Source: Antedon mediterranea (taxonomy: Eukaryota > Echinodermata > Crinoidea > Comatulida > Antedonidae). Taken from it: a stretch of DNA of 64,000 bases. The DNA lies in the NCBI RefSeq assembly GCF_964355755.1, contig NC_092673.1, positions 32,373,648 to 32,437,647 of the forward strand, given 5' to 3'. Below are positions 11,065 through 23,589 of this stretch, piece by piece. Made by a program: the position numbers and the translations under genes. The notes under the pieces were generated by a model, which saw only the letters and a program-made list of their open reading frames with translations, was not told where the DNA came from and ran no database searches. Position 1 is the stretch's first letter. Every line of letters starts with the position of its first letter.

Positions 11065-12929
11065 TTATTAAATGTATTTGTACTATTGCAGTCGTGTCAG
11101 TACCGTAATTGAATGTTTTTTACTTTGCATGTATTTTTTATGATTTTCCAAATTACATATAATAAACAATAATATTAGTTGTAGGCCTATAACTTAATTA
11201 AAACTCCAAAGTTGCCTATTAATATTATTAAAAGTCTGAAATCTTTTTTTCAAGATTGGGGATAATTAATACGTACACCTTTAACGTAAAATTTCCATTA
11301 CCTTACAATATAAATATTAATTTAATAATATTATTTTAAAAGGTATAAAAAACATACACTGTGCATAGGAATTCCTACTGTACATAATCATTTTAAATTC
11401 AAAAGTAATACCTTGCATAGGCTTACACAAGCTAGCCTAGCCATGGGCTAGCTACAATACCATAAACGATACTAGAAAAAGAGCCTCTCGTTCGTGACAA
11501 AGGGTCGTTCAACTTCAAAAAATAATATCTGATACGACCTACTATTGGGTCGTAGACCTAAATATCTTCAATATGCTATTGGGTTCTTAATGTAATTACT
11601 AAGTAGGCCTAGTATTTATTAATTAATGTCATCAAATCAAAACTCGTATTAGTGTAGATTTATTTTACTATTGTGAGAGCCTGTGTGAAAGTAAGCTCGC
11701 GGTTTGTAAATGTCAATTGTATTATGTTGTCACGCATCAGTGAGCTGACTTTACCGAATACCGAAGAGAGTCGATTGAGTCCGAAACGAACCGATGGAGG
11801 AACTCTCGTACGGAAAAAAAAATCGCCTCCTGTTCGTCCGAAGCGCGTAACAATTTCGAAAGGCATTGTGGGATAGAATAGAGCTATGGGTGGCGGCGCC
11901 ATGTGAGCCATGGAGTAGCGCGCCCGCATCAAATTAGAAAGTCAAAATCATAGAGGGGTTCTGCTAATACTTCTAGGGGGATAGAGTTAGTAACTGACTA
12001 AGGAGTAGGGCGCCCGCATCAAATTAGAAAGTCAAAATCATAGGGATCTGCTAATACTCTAGGGAAAGCGGGGATGGGGGGGGGGGGAGAGTAATTGACT
12101 TTCTAGTTTGGAGGGGGGAACTGCTCCACATGCTGTGAAATGGCGTCGCCCAGTTTGACCTTTTAACCCTGTACTTCCGATACTGTGTTTTGAATGCAAA
12201 TTGAAGAACAGGAGATTCTTGTGTTATAAGTTCTTTGGTACTGGGGAAAATCGGGAAATTCCCATTTTTACCTCGCTTCTCTGTATCGATTCTCTGTTCG
12301 CCATATTTGTTTGTCACAAAGAAGTAGAAGACAAAACAATGTAAACGGTTTGCTATTTAAATTAGTATTTAAATGAAAAAAATATTATATTTTGAACTGT
12401 ATGTTAGGCTTGTTGTATTTTTAAAGGCCATTTGGAGAGCTAGATAATTAGTAATAAGACTAGAGTGGAGTTTCTTGCACGCGTACGTGGTGGTTGGTGC
12501 AGGGGGGTAGTTGCAACCCCCTGGTTGGTGCATGAAGGTATAATAAATTATACCTCCGTGGTTGGTGTGGGTATTCTGTAAGGACCATGTGTTACATGAT
12601 GTACTAAATCTGAGTTAAATACGATTTTGTATGAGAAGCTACCTGCTGTTTGTGGTTACCTAATTAATAGAGGGAAATATATAAAAATAAATACATTTTG
12701 AATGCTTGCTTAAAATCCAAGGAATTATAATTAATATAAAGAAAAAACATATGTTTATATTAGTTAAAAAAACTAAAAAAATCCTGAAATTGGCATGTTG
12801 TACAGTAGACCTAAGCTGATGCTGATGGATGTGTTTTGAAACTACTCCGTTGTCTATACTTATAGACTTAAAAAATCATTAACTAGAACAAACTTTTTTT
12901 TTATGTACAGAGGTTCCTCACCAAAATTT
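11065..12929. other. Intergenic region upstream of the CUB gene
   Basis: AT-rich to about 11640, then a CpG-containing stretch (11660-11940). A block of about 55 bp with GCGCCCGCATCAAATTAG is duplicated at about 11920 and 12008. A G-run lies at 12075-12088. An acceptor-like pyrimidine tract ending TGTACAG at 12903-12909, just before the CUB start codon, suggests an untranslated first exon upstream, possibly in the CpG stretch. No convincing coding region is seen. Confidence 0.5.
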
Positions 12930-15900
12930 ATGATGGGCAAGCAGCACAGTAATTTGATTACAATGCTGCAATTTCTTCTGCTAGCTGGGTTTGTAAATGC
13001 CGACTTTATTTCTACTACTGGTGAGTAATCAACAATGTAAACAATATCACAGCAACAACAAATTTCTTTTTACAAATATATTTTTACAATATATTATATT
13101 TTTTCATCCAATGAAAAAAATAAAATAAAAATAACATCATGTACAGTAACAAAATTGAATATTCTATTATTAATTTAATTTACAGATATATAATGAAAAT
13201 CAGTTTCAATTTGTTACTTTAGCTACAGTACTGTACATGTTAGAATTAATCAACAGACAAAAATAATATTATTTTTACCATTAATTATTCTTTTTTAAAA
13301 TGATTTATTATATCAGTTTTTACTTTGTCATAGATTGTGGTGGAAAATTGACCAGCTCGAAAGGTGTCTTTATATCACCAAATTATGCTGCGGGTGGGCC
13401 TTACGATTCCAACACTGAATGTACGTGGTTTGCAACCATACCAGACGGAATGTTTCTAGTCTTTGATGAGTTTTATCTAGATGGTTCTGGTGATAAAATC
13501 GTTGTTGAGGATGAGGATGGCATCATTGGTACATACTTGGGAATCCAACGTAAGTTGTTCAAAATTATTGGTAAGATCACTGATGCAGAGGGTCTATTTG
13601 GGATTGGATTTTTTGTTTTGATCCAAGCATAGCATAATGCAATAAGCTTGAACCCCACACTCATGGTAATGATGTCCAGATGTATTTATTGTATAGCTTG
13701 ATTTTTACATGTATCCTACAGTATTGAACCTAGAATTTGTAATATCTTTTTTCTTATACAGACAATTTTATCATCCAAACATTGTCTGGCAAACTTAATA
13801 TTACATTTACAAGTGGCAACGACTCAAGGTCTGGTCTTAGCAGAAAATTCAAAGGTGCTGTCCAGGAAGGTGAGGGCTACAAATATTTTAATAGTAATAT
13901 TTTATTATATTACATAGCCTATGTAAATACGCTAACGTGATTGGTTGAAACTGCATCACATGACTACCGCTGCGAGGATCGTAAATCGTATATACCCTCG
14001 AGAACGATGATATTGACTGTGTAATTTTCGCGTAATTATCGTGTCACCTGTCATTAAACATAGATTCTCAAGTACGATGATATTGACTGTTCGTGTGCCA
14101 ACACTCGCGTTGCCGATAAATAAACAAAAGTCATCAACTCGATCTTGAACTCGGGTGGAATTGTCACTCCATCGCAAGACAACGCTTCAACCGCTGCGCC
14201 ACGGAAGTTGCTTGAAGAAATTAATCATCTAAACTATTTAAACTATGCATACATAGCGCCCTCATTTGTTATAAGTCCACCCTAAATGTGATGTAACACC
14301 GTTTGTGATTGGTCAATACTCACGGTAGTAACGTAGTAACTAGTACGCGCTGAACATCCGGTGATTCGGCTCCTCGAAGATCGAGAAGAAGACGAATTGT
14401 TTATTCGGCCTACCTGATTATATTATTATTTTTAATAGGCTTATTGATGGAAATTCTTCTGTTAATTTAAACGACCTAGGCCTAAGTGAATATTTTATTG
14501 CCAAGGAATCATTAATTAGTAATTATCTGTATATTATTCTTCGCAAGGTAAGGTGTCTAGGCAGGCTTGTTTAAATACAATACAAATACTATAGGAGGCC
14601 TAGCCTAGCTTCACCCAACCCAGCAGACTTGTTCTTGGCTATATAATATAACAGATATTGCCTTTTATATCGGTTAATTATAAGATTTGACATCCCCGAG
14701 GGAATGATATTAAGTTCGAGGGAATATATATTTCATGAAGCGCCAGCTGAGGGAAATATATATTCCCCGAGAACTTAATATCATTGCCTCGGGGATGTCA
14801 AATCTTATATTTAACCTCTAAGCAGTCAATATCTGTATAATATTATTATTGTACAATTAATCATAAAATCTAGAAATATAGGAGTTTATAAAATTACTAT
14901 TATTAATGGATAGGACAAGATTTTTAACGTTATTGTCTGTTTTTAAGAGGAACCTAAAATTAAATGCAGAAGACAATGGTGTTGTAAAACTATGCTAAAA
15001 AAAAAATACCAATTTTTGAGAGAGGGTTAATTTTGTCTGAGACTAGACGTAGAAATCGGATACTCGGATGGTATATTAGATTAGCCTGATATACAGTAAA
15101 AATGATGCAATCTATATGTGGTAGTTACTGTATTATTAAATTGAATAAGTATACAGTATATTATAAACTGGCCCTTTTGTGTCGATTTGACAAAAAATCG
15201 ACACTTAATTGAAATTTTATATTAGTAACTGTGCAGTTTTATCTTCATAGATTGTAACCTTCCACTTTCAACCCAATTCACTGTATAATGTAGGCCTATA
15301 TATCACCTTCAATTTTAATCTTGACAGAATGCAAGACTATCTTTTCTCTTGATACACCATTTGGATACATATCAACACCAATATTGAAAAATCAAAATGA
15401 AAGTCAGTCATTTGTTTGTACTTGGTTAGTATCAAGTCCACTTAAACTGGGCAGCATATTGTCATTTGACAATGCAAACTTCACAGATACAGCTGCTACA
15501 GTAATGGTATATGAAGGCATCAGTGAAGGAGGATTGTTACTAGCAAAATTCTCAGGTATTGCTAAATCTTCTTTAAACTCTGTCTACACTATCAAACTAG
15601 TTTGACAAAAAAAAGTGTGATGTGCCCAAATACAACAGTGATATGCCAACATATGGGAGTGATATGACATCATCGTGTCCATATATGGGCACATCACATT
15701 TTTTTTGTCACATAAAGTTTGATAGTGTAAACAAGGCTTTACATGATTAGTCACAACAAACTCTTCTGATTTCAACCATGGCCATCAAGGCAATCAACTT
15801 CAAACTAACATTGTTTAATTCAAATTACCATAATCATAATAATAATGTTGTTTTGTATAGCGCCATTCCAATGATCATTGCTCTAGGTGCTGTGGACTTA

Positions 15901-18900
15901 GATGTTACACTTTTCAACTTCATGTATCTCTCACATCACGTCTGCTACCAATTCAGCCTCATCTTCATTTCTACCAATGATAGCCACTAATTTCTGTAAA
16001 ACATTCCTCAATAAATAAAAAATGTTATAGTAAAATTATAGATACAAACACAATTATCTTTTTACTATTATTAACAAAAATCCATCAAATCAGCAGCTGG
16101 TATAAACTAATTAAAAAATTATATTATTAACTTATTATAGAAAATTGAGATTTACATTCTTTTTGCTCAATTAACAATTTGTCAAAACAATTTATAGTAA
16201 CTACTGTATGTCTATTTTTAGAATCCAATCCAGTGCATGCAGTTGTCACAAACACCAATCAGATGTTGATTGAGTTGACTTATCATGTTGCATCACCACC
16301 CGTAATAACGGGTCTGTTTAGAACCACTACAGGAGGTAAATTTATCATAATAAATAATATTCTACATAGTAGTTCTTTTTTTGCTTATATTGTTTGCCTG
16401 GAGTTGGAGAGACAAGTCCTTTGGTGATAGTTGTCTTTGACAGCTCTTGTCTCTCCTCAGTGCTCCCTTTGGCGATAGTTGTCTTTGACAGCTCTTGTCT
16501 CTCCTCAGTGCTCCCTTTGGCGATAGTTGTCATTGACAGCTCTTGTCTCTCCTCAGTGCTCCCTTTGGCGATAGTTGTCTTTGACAGCTCTTGTCTCTCC
16601 TCAGTGCTCCCTTTGGCGATAGTTGTCTTTGACAGCTCTTGTCTCTCCTCAGTGCTCCTTTTTTATGTTTCACTGAAAAGAATAAATAAAGAAATAAATA
16701 ACCAGTGTGTGACATTATGACCATTATGTAATGTTTCTATGTCTGTTGTGCATCTACTGGATGGAGGAGAGTAAACACAATAGGCATATTTACTTGCTTG
16801 TTTTGAGCAGACAGCAGATGTACCTTCTCACTGCTGTTTATTATCTAAGTAGTACCGTTACAGTAAATCGCTGCAAAATATGTGCAAGTGACCCACTGAA
16901 ATTTAGCTGTTATGTGTTGTGTGTAAAACAAACCACGGAAGAGGGAAATTTCACTCTTCCCAGAACAAACAAACCATTAGAATATTGTATGCCTTATACT
17001 GTTAATGTACTGTAAGAGTAGTCTATAAAGAGTATAAAATGCAATATCACAGAATGGGGAACAATAGAGTTACTTTTATAAACAATGCCGTTGTAAAAAA
17101 AAATACTGTATTCCATACAATTTAATAATAATTTAATATTAATATTTTGCAATAGAGTGCACTAAAGTTGTTAAGCTGACAACCAATGGAGAGCCAACTA
17201 CCATTTCATCGATTGGATATCCTAAACAGTATCTCAACGACCTCAACTGCTGGTGGCTTGTAGAAGCTGATGACAACTGCATGCTGGTTGTACAAGTGAA
17301 AGATGTCAACTTATCTGACGATGAGGACAGCTTAGTTTTTTATTCAGCTGCAAGTCGTAGCTCTGAGTATCTTGCAGAACTAAGTGGTCTCTCATTAGGT
17401 GAGTGGAACAGTTGTATAATGTAGTCCATGAATTAAGGGGACACTTTTTGGGACCTACCCTAATATGAGTATGCCCTAAATGGGGTTTGCCGTAGTGTTA
17501 CAATTAAGACTTACTGAACTGCTCTTCTTCCTTTCATGGGAAAGTTTTCCCTTAATAGAAATGTTCTTTGAATATATGTAGGATGTGTGGTTAAGGCCAA
17601 TTTACGATAACAATTGACATTAAATAGATAAATATGCATTTTCACATGTCCAATCAAATGACTGATTGATATGTCATGACAATATAACTATTTTATTGTT
17701 TTTATTAATCATAACGTCATTTTGATTGGGTTTTAAAACACATTATATATTTCATCAAAGACAGTATAAATGATTATCCTATAGTTCTAGAACGAAAAAT
17801 GTCCTAATTTCTTTTGTTTTATGTAAGAAAAATGCATGCTTATCTATTTATCATCGATCGTTTTCGTTCCAGTGTAAAAGGGCCTTTAAAATATAAACAG
17901 CCCTTTTGTTCCTTTTATGGTAAATTTTTCCCTTAATATGGATATCCAAAAGTAGGCCTTAAATCTACTGAAGCTCATTCATATGGAGTTTGATGTTAAA
18001 GCTGAGTTTTTAATATTCATTTTGTAAACTTTCAGTTTTGTTAAACTGTGTTTATCTTTCTAACAGAGCTCCCAGTGCTTGTAACCGATAGCAACATGAT
18101 GCTTGTCAGCTTTACCTCTAGTGACATGGGAATTACTGGAGGTTTTTCCTTTGACATATTTGCACAAGGTATGACTTGCATAAAAACCTCTAGCAGATTT
18201 ATTATAAATGAAAATTGCTATTGCAGGACATTTCACACCTGTTCTGGTACGGTTCCGGTCCAGCGCCGGCAAACATCGAACGCTAATGTTTCCTTTTAAC
18301 AACGCTCCATGTGCCAATCGATATGCATGTACAGTATCTGCGTCCTATTTGATTTGTCATTGATGGACCGGAACCGGAACTATTCTGATAATTCACTAGT
18401 GATGAGCGCAAATTTATGTACTGTACAAAATTAAAAGAAAAATTTTTAGTTTTAGTTTAACATTCATAAAGTACCACACATTACAATAATTTCCATTTAA
18501 TACAATTGTTTTAGATATTGGTGGTGTAATTAGACCAAGTGAATCAGAAGTCATGTAAGTATGAACAAACCAATTCTTTTAGCTTCTAAAACCTTAAAAA
18601 CTACAATTAATAGTAATAACAATCAGTGTAAAAACTCAATTTTCTTTACAAAGTTAACAAAAATTGCGAAACAATAAAAAACAAAAATAAACCAATATAC
18701 TTCATTTGTGTAATTTAGATTGTCATGATGTGCACTAATAAAAAAAATATTTTTATGCAGAGTTATGAATTATGAATTTCTCAACTTAATTTCTTTTCTT
18801 TCAATTGTCATCAGTATTTCTTCTTTCAGAATGCAACTTAAAGCTCTGTCTACACTATCAAACTAATGTGATATGCTCAAATATGGTAGTGATATGAAAT

Positions 18901-21900
18901 CATCGTGTCCATATATAGGCACATCACATTGTTTTGTCACATAAAGTTTGATAGTGTAGACAGAAAGAGTTTAAGAAGAATTAAAAATGTTTTGTAGTAT
19001 AATGTACGTCAGTAATTGTATGCAATTTGTTAAAATGTAAATTATTTGTCTTTTTCAATATTAGAAACATCACTCTGCAGGAAAACAATCGTATTTTCCA
19101 TCTAGTCCAGACAGACGGCCTCCTTCAACCAGTTGTTACACAACTACCACAAGGCAATTATCCCAACAATGGAAATATTTCTGTCAAGTTCTACCAAGAC
19201 TCGACAACAACCAACGATCCGTTGGTTAGCCAAACACCAGAAGATGGTATCGTGCCCGTGATATTTTCCAATACGCGAACGATGTTGATAATAGCAACTG
19301 GATTTGATGAACTAGTGAATGGGAGTTTGACAATGCAGGTTACTGCAGTAAAGTCCGGTAAGTATCAGAAATTTAGTCTGGAATAACATTTATGTAATTC
19401 TGCCTCAGTTTTAGAGCAATTTTTGTAAAAGGTAGCACTGCTTGGTGTTTAACGTTCATGCTTACCAATCTCAAGGTTCTTGGTTCAATTCACCTGACAC
19501 TCATTTATCATGAGAACAAAACATTTGGGTATTTCATGTTTACTATATTGTGGATTTAGGGAATGATTTTTGTTTTTTTTAGGAACACACCTTTATTCTA
19601 GGAATGTAATGGGAGCCAGCTTCAGTGGAGATGCTAAAGAGAATTACTGGATTGTAAATCCAAAAACTACTCAAGTTAAAGGTAAAGTATTACTAACCAT
19701 TTTTGTGATATTTAGTTTACTGTTGTTTATTATCTACTCAAATTAAGTGTAAAAGTATCACTATTAAATCCTATTTAATGTAGAGTACTGTATTCTATCT
19801 CGATTGTGAATTATTATGTAAATTATTATGTTGAATAAAGTATTTTTATGCTAATGACTAAATTCACTATTACTACCACCATTTGAATAATTGCATTAAA
19901 AAAGTCGTTTAATAGTACTGGGAAAAAACACACTTGTTTTCAATTTTTTGAAATTTTCCTATTGTAGTACACTGTATAAATAATACTTAATCAATTGGAA
20001 AAATACCAGTAATTTTTATAAAATCCATATAAATGTTATATATAAGTACAAGGTAATTTTCCAATTAAGAATTTATTACATTTTTTCAGACTCAACTTCA
20101 ATGATTGAGCTAACTTTTCAAGATCTCCCAGTCTCTGGCGTACCTCAAGTCACTATTGGTCAAGGACTTTCTACCAATACATCCCATAATATCGCATCTT
20201 TTTCTGGAAGCACGAAAGAACTGTCTCTTCACATTCCTCTTGCTGATCCTGTTCTGATTAAATTTGAGTCAGATGAACCACTTCCATTCTTTGCTAGCTA
20301 TCATATAATTGACAGTAAGTAGAATTCGTGATGATGTTGTAATTTGTAGTATAATTACTTTCTAATTTTAATGCATATGATTTTTGTATAAATTGGTTTT
20401 ATTATTATTAATCTACTATTATGCTGTTAAACCTTTTGGAAAATTTAATTTACATTTTTAGTCGCGTGGAAGCGACTCTATAGTTCACTATGTCGGTCGG
20501 TCGGTCTGTCTGTCGGTCTGTCTGTCTGTCGGTCCGGTATCACTATGCGTTTTATCGCTTTCTGACCTTATCTTGATATCAGTTTAATCTAGCTAGGTCA
20601 ATTTTTCACAGTATATTCCTTATGGCCAGGAATCAATGTGGTTATGTTTTCACGGTGCGCAATAAAAAATTACGCGGTCTACGCACGATTTAACGAAATC
20701 ACATTTGTAATCATATCTTCACAACCATGAATCACAATTAAATAAAATTTGGTACTCATAAATTTCAGGGCACAATTACGTGCGTAGCGCATGTAACGCA
20801 TGCGTACGCGCGCTTAACATTTTCAAAATTTATTTTCGATGAAATAAGAGTACATTTCAGGCAATTTTAAGCGTTTACAAAATTGCCAGATTTCTGTTTT
20901 CTTGACTTACTTTTCAACTCGAAATTACGTTATACGAGCACGTCGAAAGTGACAGGCTACGCACGTGTAAATTTAAAAAAAATAAATGTTTTTAAACATT
21001 TTCAACATTTTTAAACATGTTCAGTAATTTCGGTCAGTATAGTTCACTATGTCGGTCGGTCGGTCTCTCTGTCTGTCTGTCGGTCTGTCGGTCTGTCTGT
21101 CGGTCTGTCTGTCGGTCCGGTATCACTATGCATTGTAGCACGCGACTTAATGGCTGTTGGCCTTGTTATATATAGTATGCAAATTTTTCATTTTATGTGT
21201 AAATTCTTTGCTGTAAAAACCAAGTTATATTGTAGTCATTCCGGATATTTCTATTGTATTATTAAGCATACATAAATTAAAATGGAGTTATGGTATTACA
21301 TGTTATTGTTTTGTAGACTTTTGGTTATTGTTTTAACTTGCCACCAGCAGCTGTTTAAATGTTGTTTCCATAAATTTCCATAAATTCTTAAGTGGAAATG
21401 ATTTACACAAAAATGAATATTAACAAAAAAAGATTATGAATAGGCCATTTCACAGAGTAACATTTTTAACAATATTTCTTTCAGGAGGCAATATATCTTT
21501 AATGATTAACTTGCTATTTTTGGCATAAATTATTGTACTTTTGTACATCCCCCACCTTCTTGTGGTGCAATATGTAGAAAAGAGGTTGTAAATCAAATTT
21601 ATCTTCTAATATTCATTGTGTGCTTCTTTGTTTCTTTTTGCTTAAACAGGCTGTAGTGAGATGGTAGATTCCAGCATGGGATATGGCTCTATTACATCAC
21701 TGCATTTCCCAAGTGCCTACCCATTGAATTCAGTCTGTGACCAAACCCTCAAAGCAAAAAGCGCCAACCAGAAGACGTACTTGACCTTTGACATCTTAAA
21801 GTTAGCTCAGAGTCATTCAGTTCAAATCACAGAAGTGGCAAAAGGCGGTTTTAATGCAATGTATAAGGCGGGAGATTTACCCAATGATATTGTCCTAAGC

Positions 21901-23589
21901 ACCTCCAACTTCAAAGTTACTTTGAACAGTGAGATGAAGATGCCCATAACAAATGCTGCGACAGACCAAGGCTACAAAATTGACTTTACTGTCCTTGGTA
22001 AGTTTTACACATTTAGTTTTTTCATATTGAGTAAAGAAGTTAAACATTAATAAAGATGTAAAAACGAAACATACTAAATCAAAATTTATTTTAGATTGTG
22101 GTGGAAACTTGACTGCAACAAAAGGCAAGATGTCCTCTCCAGGTTTTCCAAAGAAGGCCAGTGCTTCGGTTACTTGTGTATGGATAGTGACTGTTCCTTT
22201 AAAGGTCAAAGGTTCCAAAGCACTTCCTAGCACAGCAGTGTTGCAGGTCAATGGAACTCAACTTAAAGGTCAAACGAAAAGGTGTGTTGATGAATTCAGA
22301 AAAGTAATACCATGGCTCAAAGGCCTGTATTCAACAGTCAAATATTTCCCAGCTTAAATAATAATGACTTAGTATTTAAGCTGGGCAGCATTCACTAAAT
22401 AGAAGGAATTTGATTTCCCTTAGCATAATAAGTTTAATTGGTGAATACCACCACTAGGGCCCCTATTTGAAAATCCTGGATCTGTCACTGCGGCCACTTA
22501 TAATGAGCTATATAAAAATAATTTTTAAAAATATATTTATAATATTAATTAAAATAGTCGTATTTACTTAAGTTTTTTTTAATGAATGCTCTTAAAAATC
22601 TTTAGCAACTATATTGAGATATATGATGGGCCAAGTGTGCGTTCAGCGCTGGTAAACACCTCCACAATGACTTCGGAGAAAGCAACATTTGAAAGCAGAG
22701 GTCAAAGTATCATTGTTAAGTACGTCAATGGGAAAGGTCAAACAGGCTTTCCATTTGAGATTTCGTACTCAACTCATGGTACGTGTTTGAACCTTTTAAT
22801 TCAATTTTTTAGATTTTCACCTAAATTATTTTGTTAACAGAAAAGGTCTCCACAAATTAATTAAGTCTAATTTAAGTACACTTTTTTCTTTTATTCATAT
22901 TATCCCATGTTTTGATTTTCATGTGGCATCTATATTTAGTATATGTTTGTTTTGTCTTGGCTACCCTCCTCAAGCTTTGATTTTTGAGTTTGCAAACAAT
23001 TTCATGAGTTACAGTAGGCCTCTTATACTAGAATTTTTACTGCTGGTTTTGTTTGAAGGGCACTGGAAAAAAAGAGGTTCTATCGACCCTACAAACTCCC
23101 CAGGCTACGGGCTTGTACAACATACTGAACATCAACTATTTTTCCTTATTAGATTGCACTGCTGATGAAGTCTGCCACAATGGGATCTGCCTGCATGAAG
23201 ATTGGAGATGCGATGGTATAGATCAGTGTGGAGATAGCACTGATGAACAGAACTGTGATACAGGGCTAGGTTGGTAGTGACTGTTTAAAGGGACTTTTTA
23301 TTTGTTAATTTCATCAGTGAACTGCTATTTCAAATGAGGCAAAATTTAAAGAATAGACATTACTTCAGTATTTTTACCAAATAATTTCCAATTTATAGAA
23401 CAATCAAAAAATCAAATTTTATTTAAATTAATGTTTCTTTTTTTTCCAGTTACAAAGAAAACCCTTGGTTGGTCAATTTTTGGAGGTATGCTAGCAACAG
23501 TTGTCCTTATTGTTGTTATGACGATTGTGTACATAAAATACAAACAGAGAAAAAACAACTACGGACGTCTTGAAACAATAAATACTTAA
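12930..23589 (+). CDS. Multi-CUB, LDLa type I membrane protein (16 exons, 907 aa)
   Basis: Predicted cell-surface protein; no symbol recognised. Exons: 12930-13020, 13334-13549, 13762-13869, 15328-15555, 16222-16335, 17156-17398, 18067-18168, 18515-18554, 19065-19357, 19583-19681, 20090-20314, 21650-21997, 22095-22281, 22606-22778, 23153-23269, 23450-23589. Residues 1-24 are a signal peptide (hydrophobic [12 protein letters not shown]). Seven modules of 108-120 residues follow, ending near 138, 252, 367, 478, 586, 702 and 822. Modules 1 and 7 start DCGG like classical CUB domains, 2 and 3 start EC, and module 7 keeps [10 protein letters not shown]. Modules 4-6 are degenerate and called mainly by size and position. 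Residues 823-861 form an LDLa domain with six cysteines and [16 protein letters not shown] helix (about 867-889) and a short basic tail ending LETINT close the protein. Every module-boundary intron is phase 1. Extracellular binding is likely; the ligand is unknown. Confidence 0.85.
13925..14205 (-). mobile_element. Probable tRNA-derived SINE in CUB intron 3
   Basis: On the minus strand the head reads GTGGCGCAGCGGTTGAAG (A-box-like) and, about 50 bases on, GAGTTCAAGATCG (B-box-like). A body richer in CpG than the flanks follows. The right edge near 14205 is the tRNA-like 5' end; the other limit is approximate and no target duplication was identified. Confidence 0.45.
14639..14850. repeat. Large near-perfect palindrome (foldback/MITE-like)
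   Basis: Inverted arms of roughly 60-95 bases. TAAGATTTGACATCCCCGAG at 14680-14700 pairs with its complement at 14788-14810. ATGATATTAAGTTC pairs with GAACTTAATATCAT, and GGGAATATATATTTC with GGAAATATATATTCCC, around a loop of about 17 bases. Outer parts (ACAGATATTG / CAATATCTGT) also match. It lies in CUB intron 3. Confidence 0.75.
15574..15741 (+). mobile_element. MITE family A, copy 1
   Basis: Terminal inverted repeats of the form AAA-CTCTGTCTACACTATC, ending GATAGTGTAAACAAGGCTTT. Internal motifs are GTGATGTGCCCAAATA, repeated AGTGATATG, TCATCGTGTCCATATATG and GGGCACATCACATT. It lies 18 bp inside CUB intron 4, just after the splice donor. Other copies are at 18839, 33440, 41717, 52322 and 52744. 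Confidence 0.7.
16410..16665. repeat. 48-bp minisatellite, about five copies, in CUB intron 5
   Basis: GGCGATAGTTGTC recurs at 16471, 16519, 16567 and 16615, an exact 48-bp period, with a first variant at about 16423. Copies are nearly identical. Because 48 is divisible by three, open frames run through it on both strands, but the unit lies between two well-supported exons and shows no sign of being coding. Confidence 0.85.
17586..17895. mobile_element. MITE with TTAA-GGCC ends in CUB intron 6
   Basis: The left end TTAAGGCCAATTTACGATAA and the right end GTGTAAAAGGGCCTTTAA are imperfect inverted repeats. Subterminal TAGATAAATATGCATTTT also pairs with AAAAATGCATGCTTATCTA. The ends resemble those of the element at 44454-44621. 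TTAA-type ends suggest piggyBac-like mobilisation, which is inference. Confidence 0.5.
18225..18390. mobile_element. Small inverted-repeat element in CUB intron 7
   Basis: GGTTCCGGTCCA at 18251-18262 is the exact reverse complement of TGGACCGGAACC at 18364-18375. The enclosed sequence is locally GC-richer than the intron. Boundaries are approximate. Confidence 0.45.
18839..18973 (+). mobile_element. MITE family A, copy 2 (CUB intron 8)
   Basis: TAAAGCTCTGTCTACACTAT at the left and GATAGTGTAGACAGAAAGAG at the right form terminal inverted repeats. The core (TGATATGCTCAAATATGGTA, TCATCGTGTCCATATA, GCACATCACATT) matches copy 1. Confidence 0.75.
19426..19500 (+). repeat. tRNA-like (SINE head) sequence in CUB intron 9
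   Basis: GCTTGGTGTTTAACG resembles a Pol III A box. TTGGTTCAATTCACC, about 40 bases later, resembles a B box. The fold is degenerate; it is best read as an old SINE head rather than a functional tRNA. Confidence 0.35.
20459..21169 (+). mobile_element. Second Helitron2-like family: AGTCGCGTG element with GTCG/GTCT microsatellites
   Basis: The 5' end is TTAGTCGCGTGGAAGCGACT, itself a hairpin. The subterminal 3' CACGCGACT (about 21139-21147) is the exact reverse complement of AGTCGCGTG, followed by a small hairpin (GGC-TGTTG-GCC) and CCTTGTTA. GTCG/GTCT tracts with TTCACTATGTCGG and GGTCCGGTATCACTATGC occur near both ends (20480-20550 and 21036-21130). The core carries TACGAGCACGTCGAA, a motif also seen inside the 1-11 kb array units. 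It has no ORF and lies in CUB intron 11. A short copy is at 52940. Confidence 0.6.

Noticed and set aside
11660-12317. ORFs of 67-90 codons in the CpG-containing stretch
   Set aside because: No motif, overlapping frames on both strands, and a partial local duplication; more like 5' UTR, promoter or repeat.
16345-16724. ORFs of 62-108 codons on both strands
   Set aside because: They come from the 48-bp minisatellite, whose period is a multiple of three; they lie in an intron.
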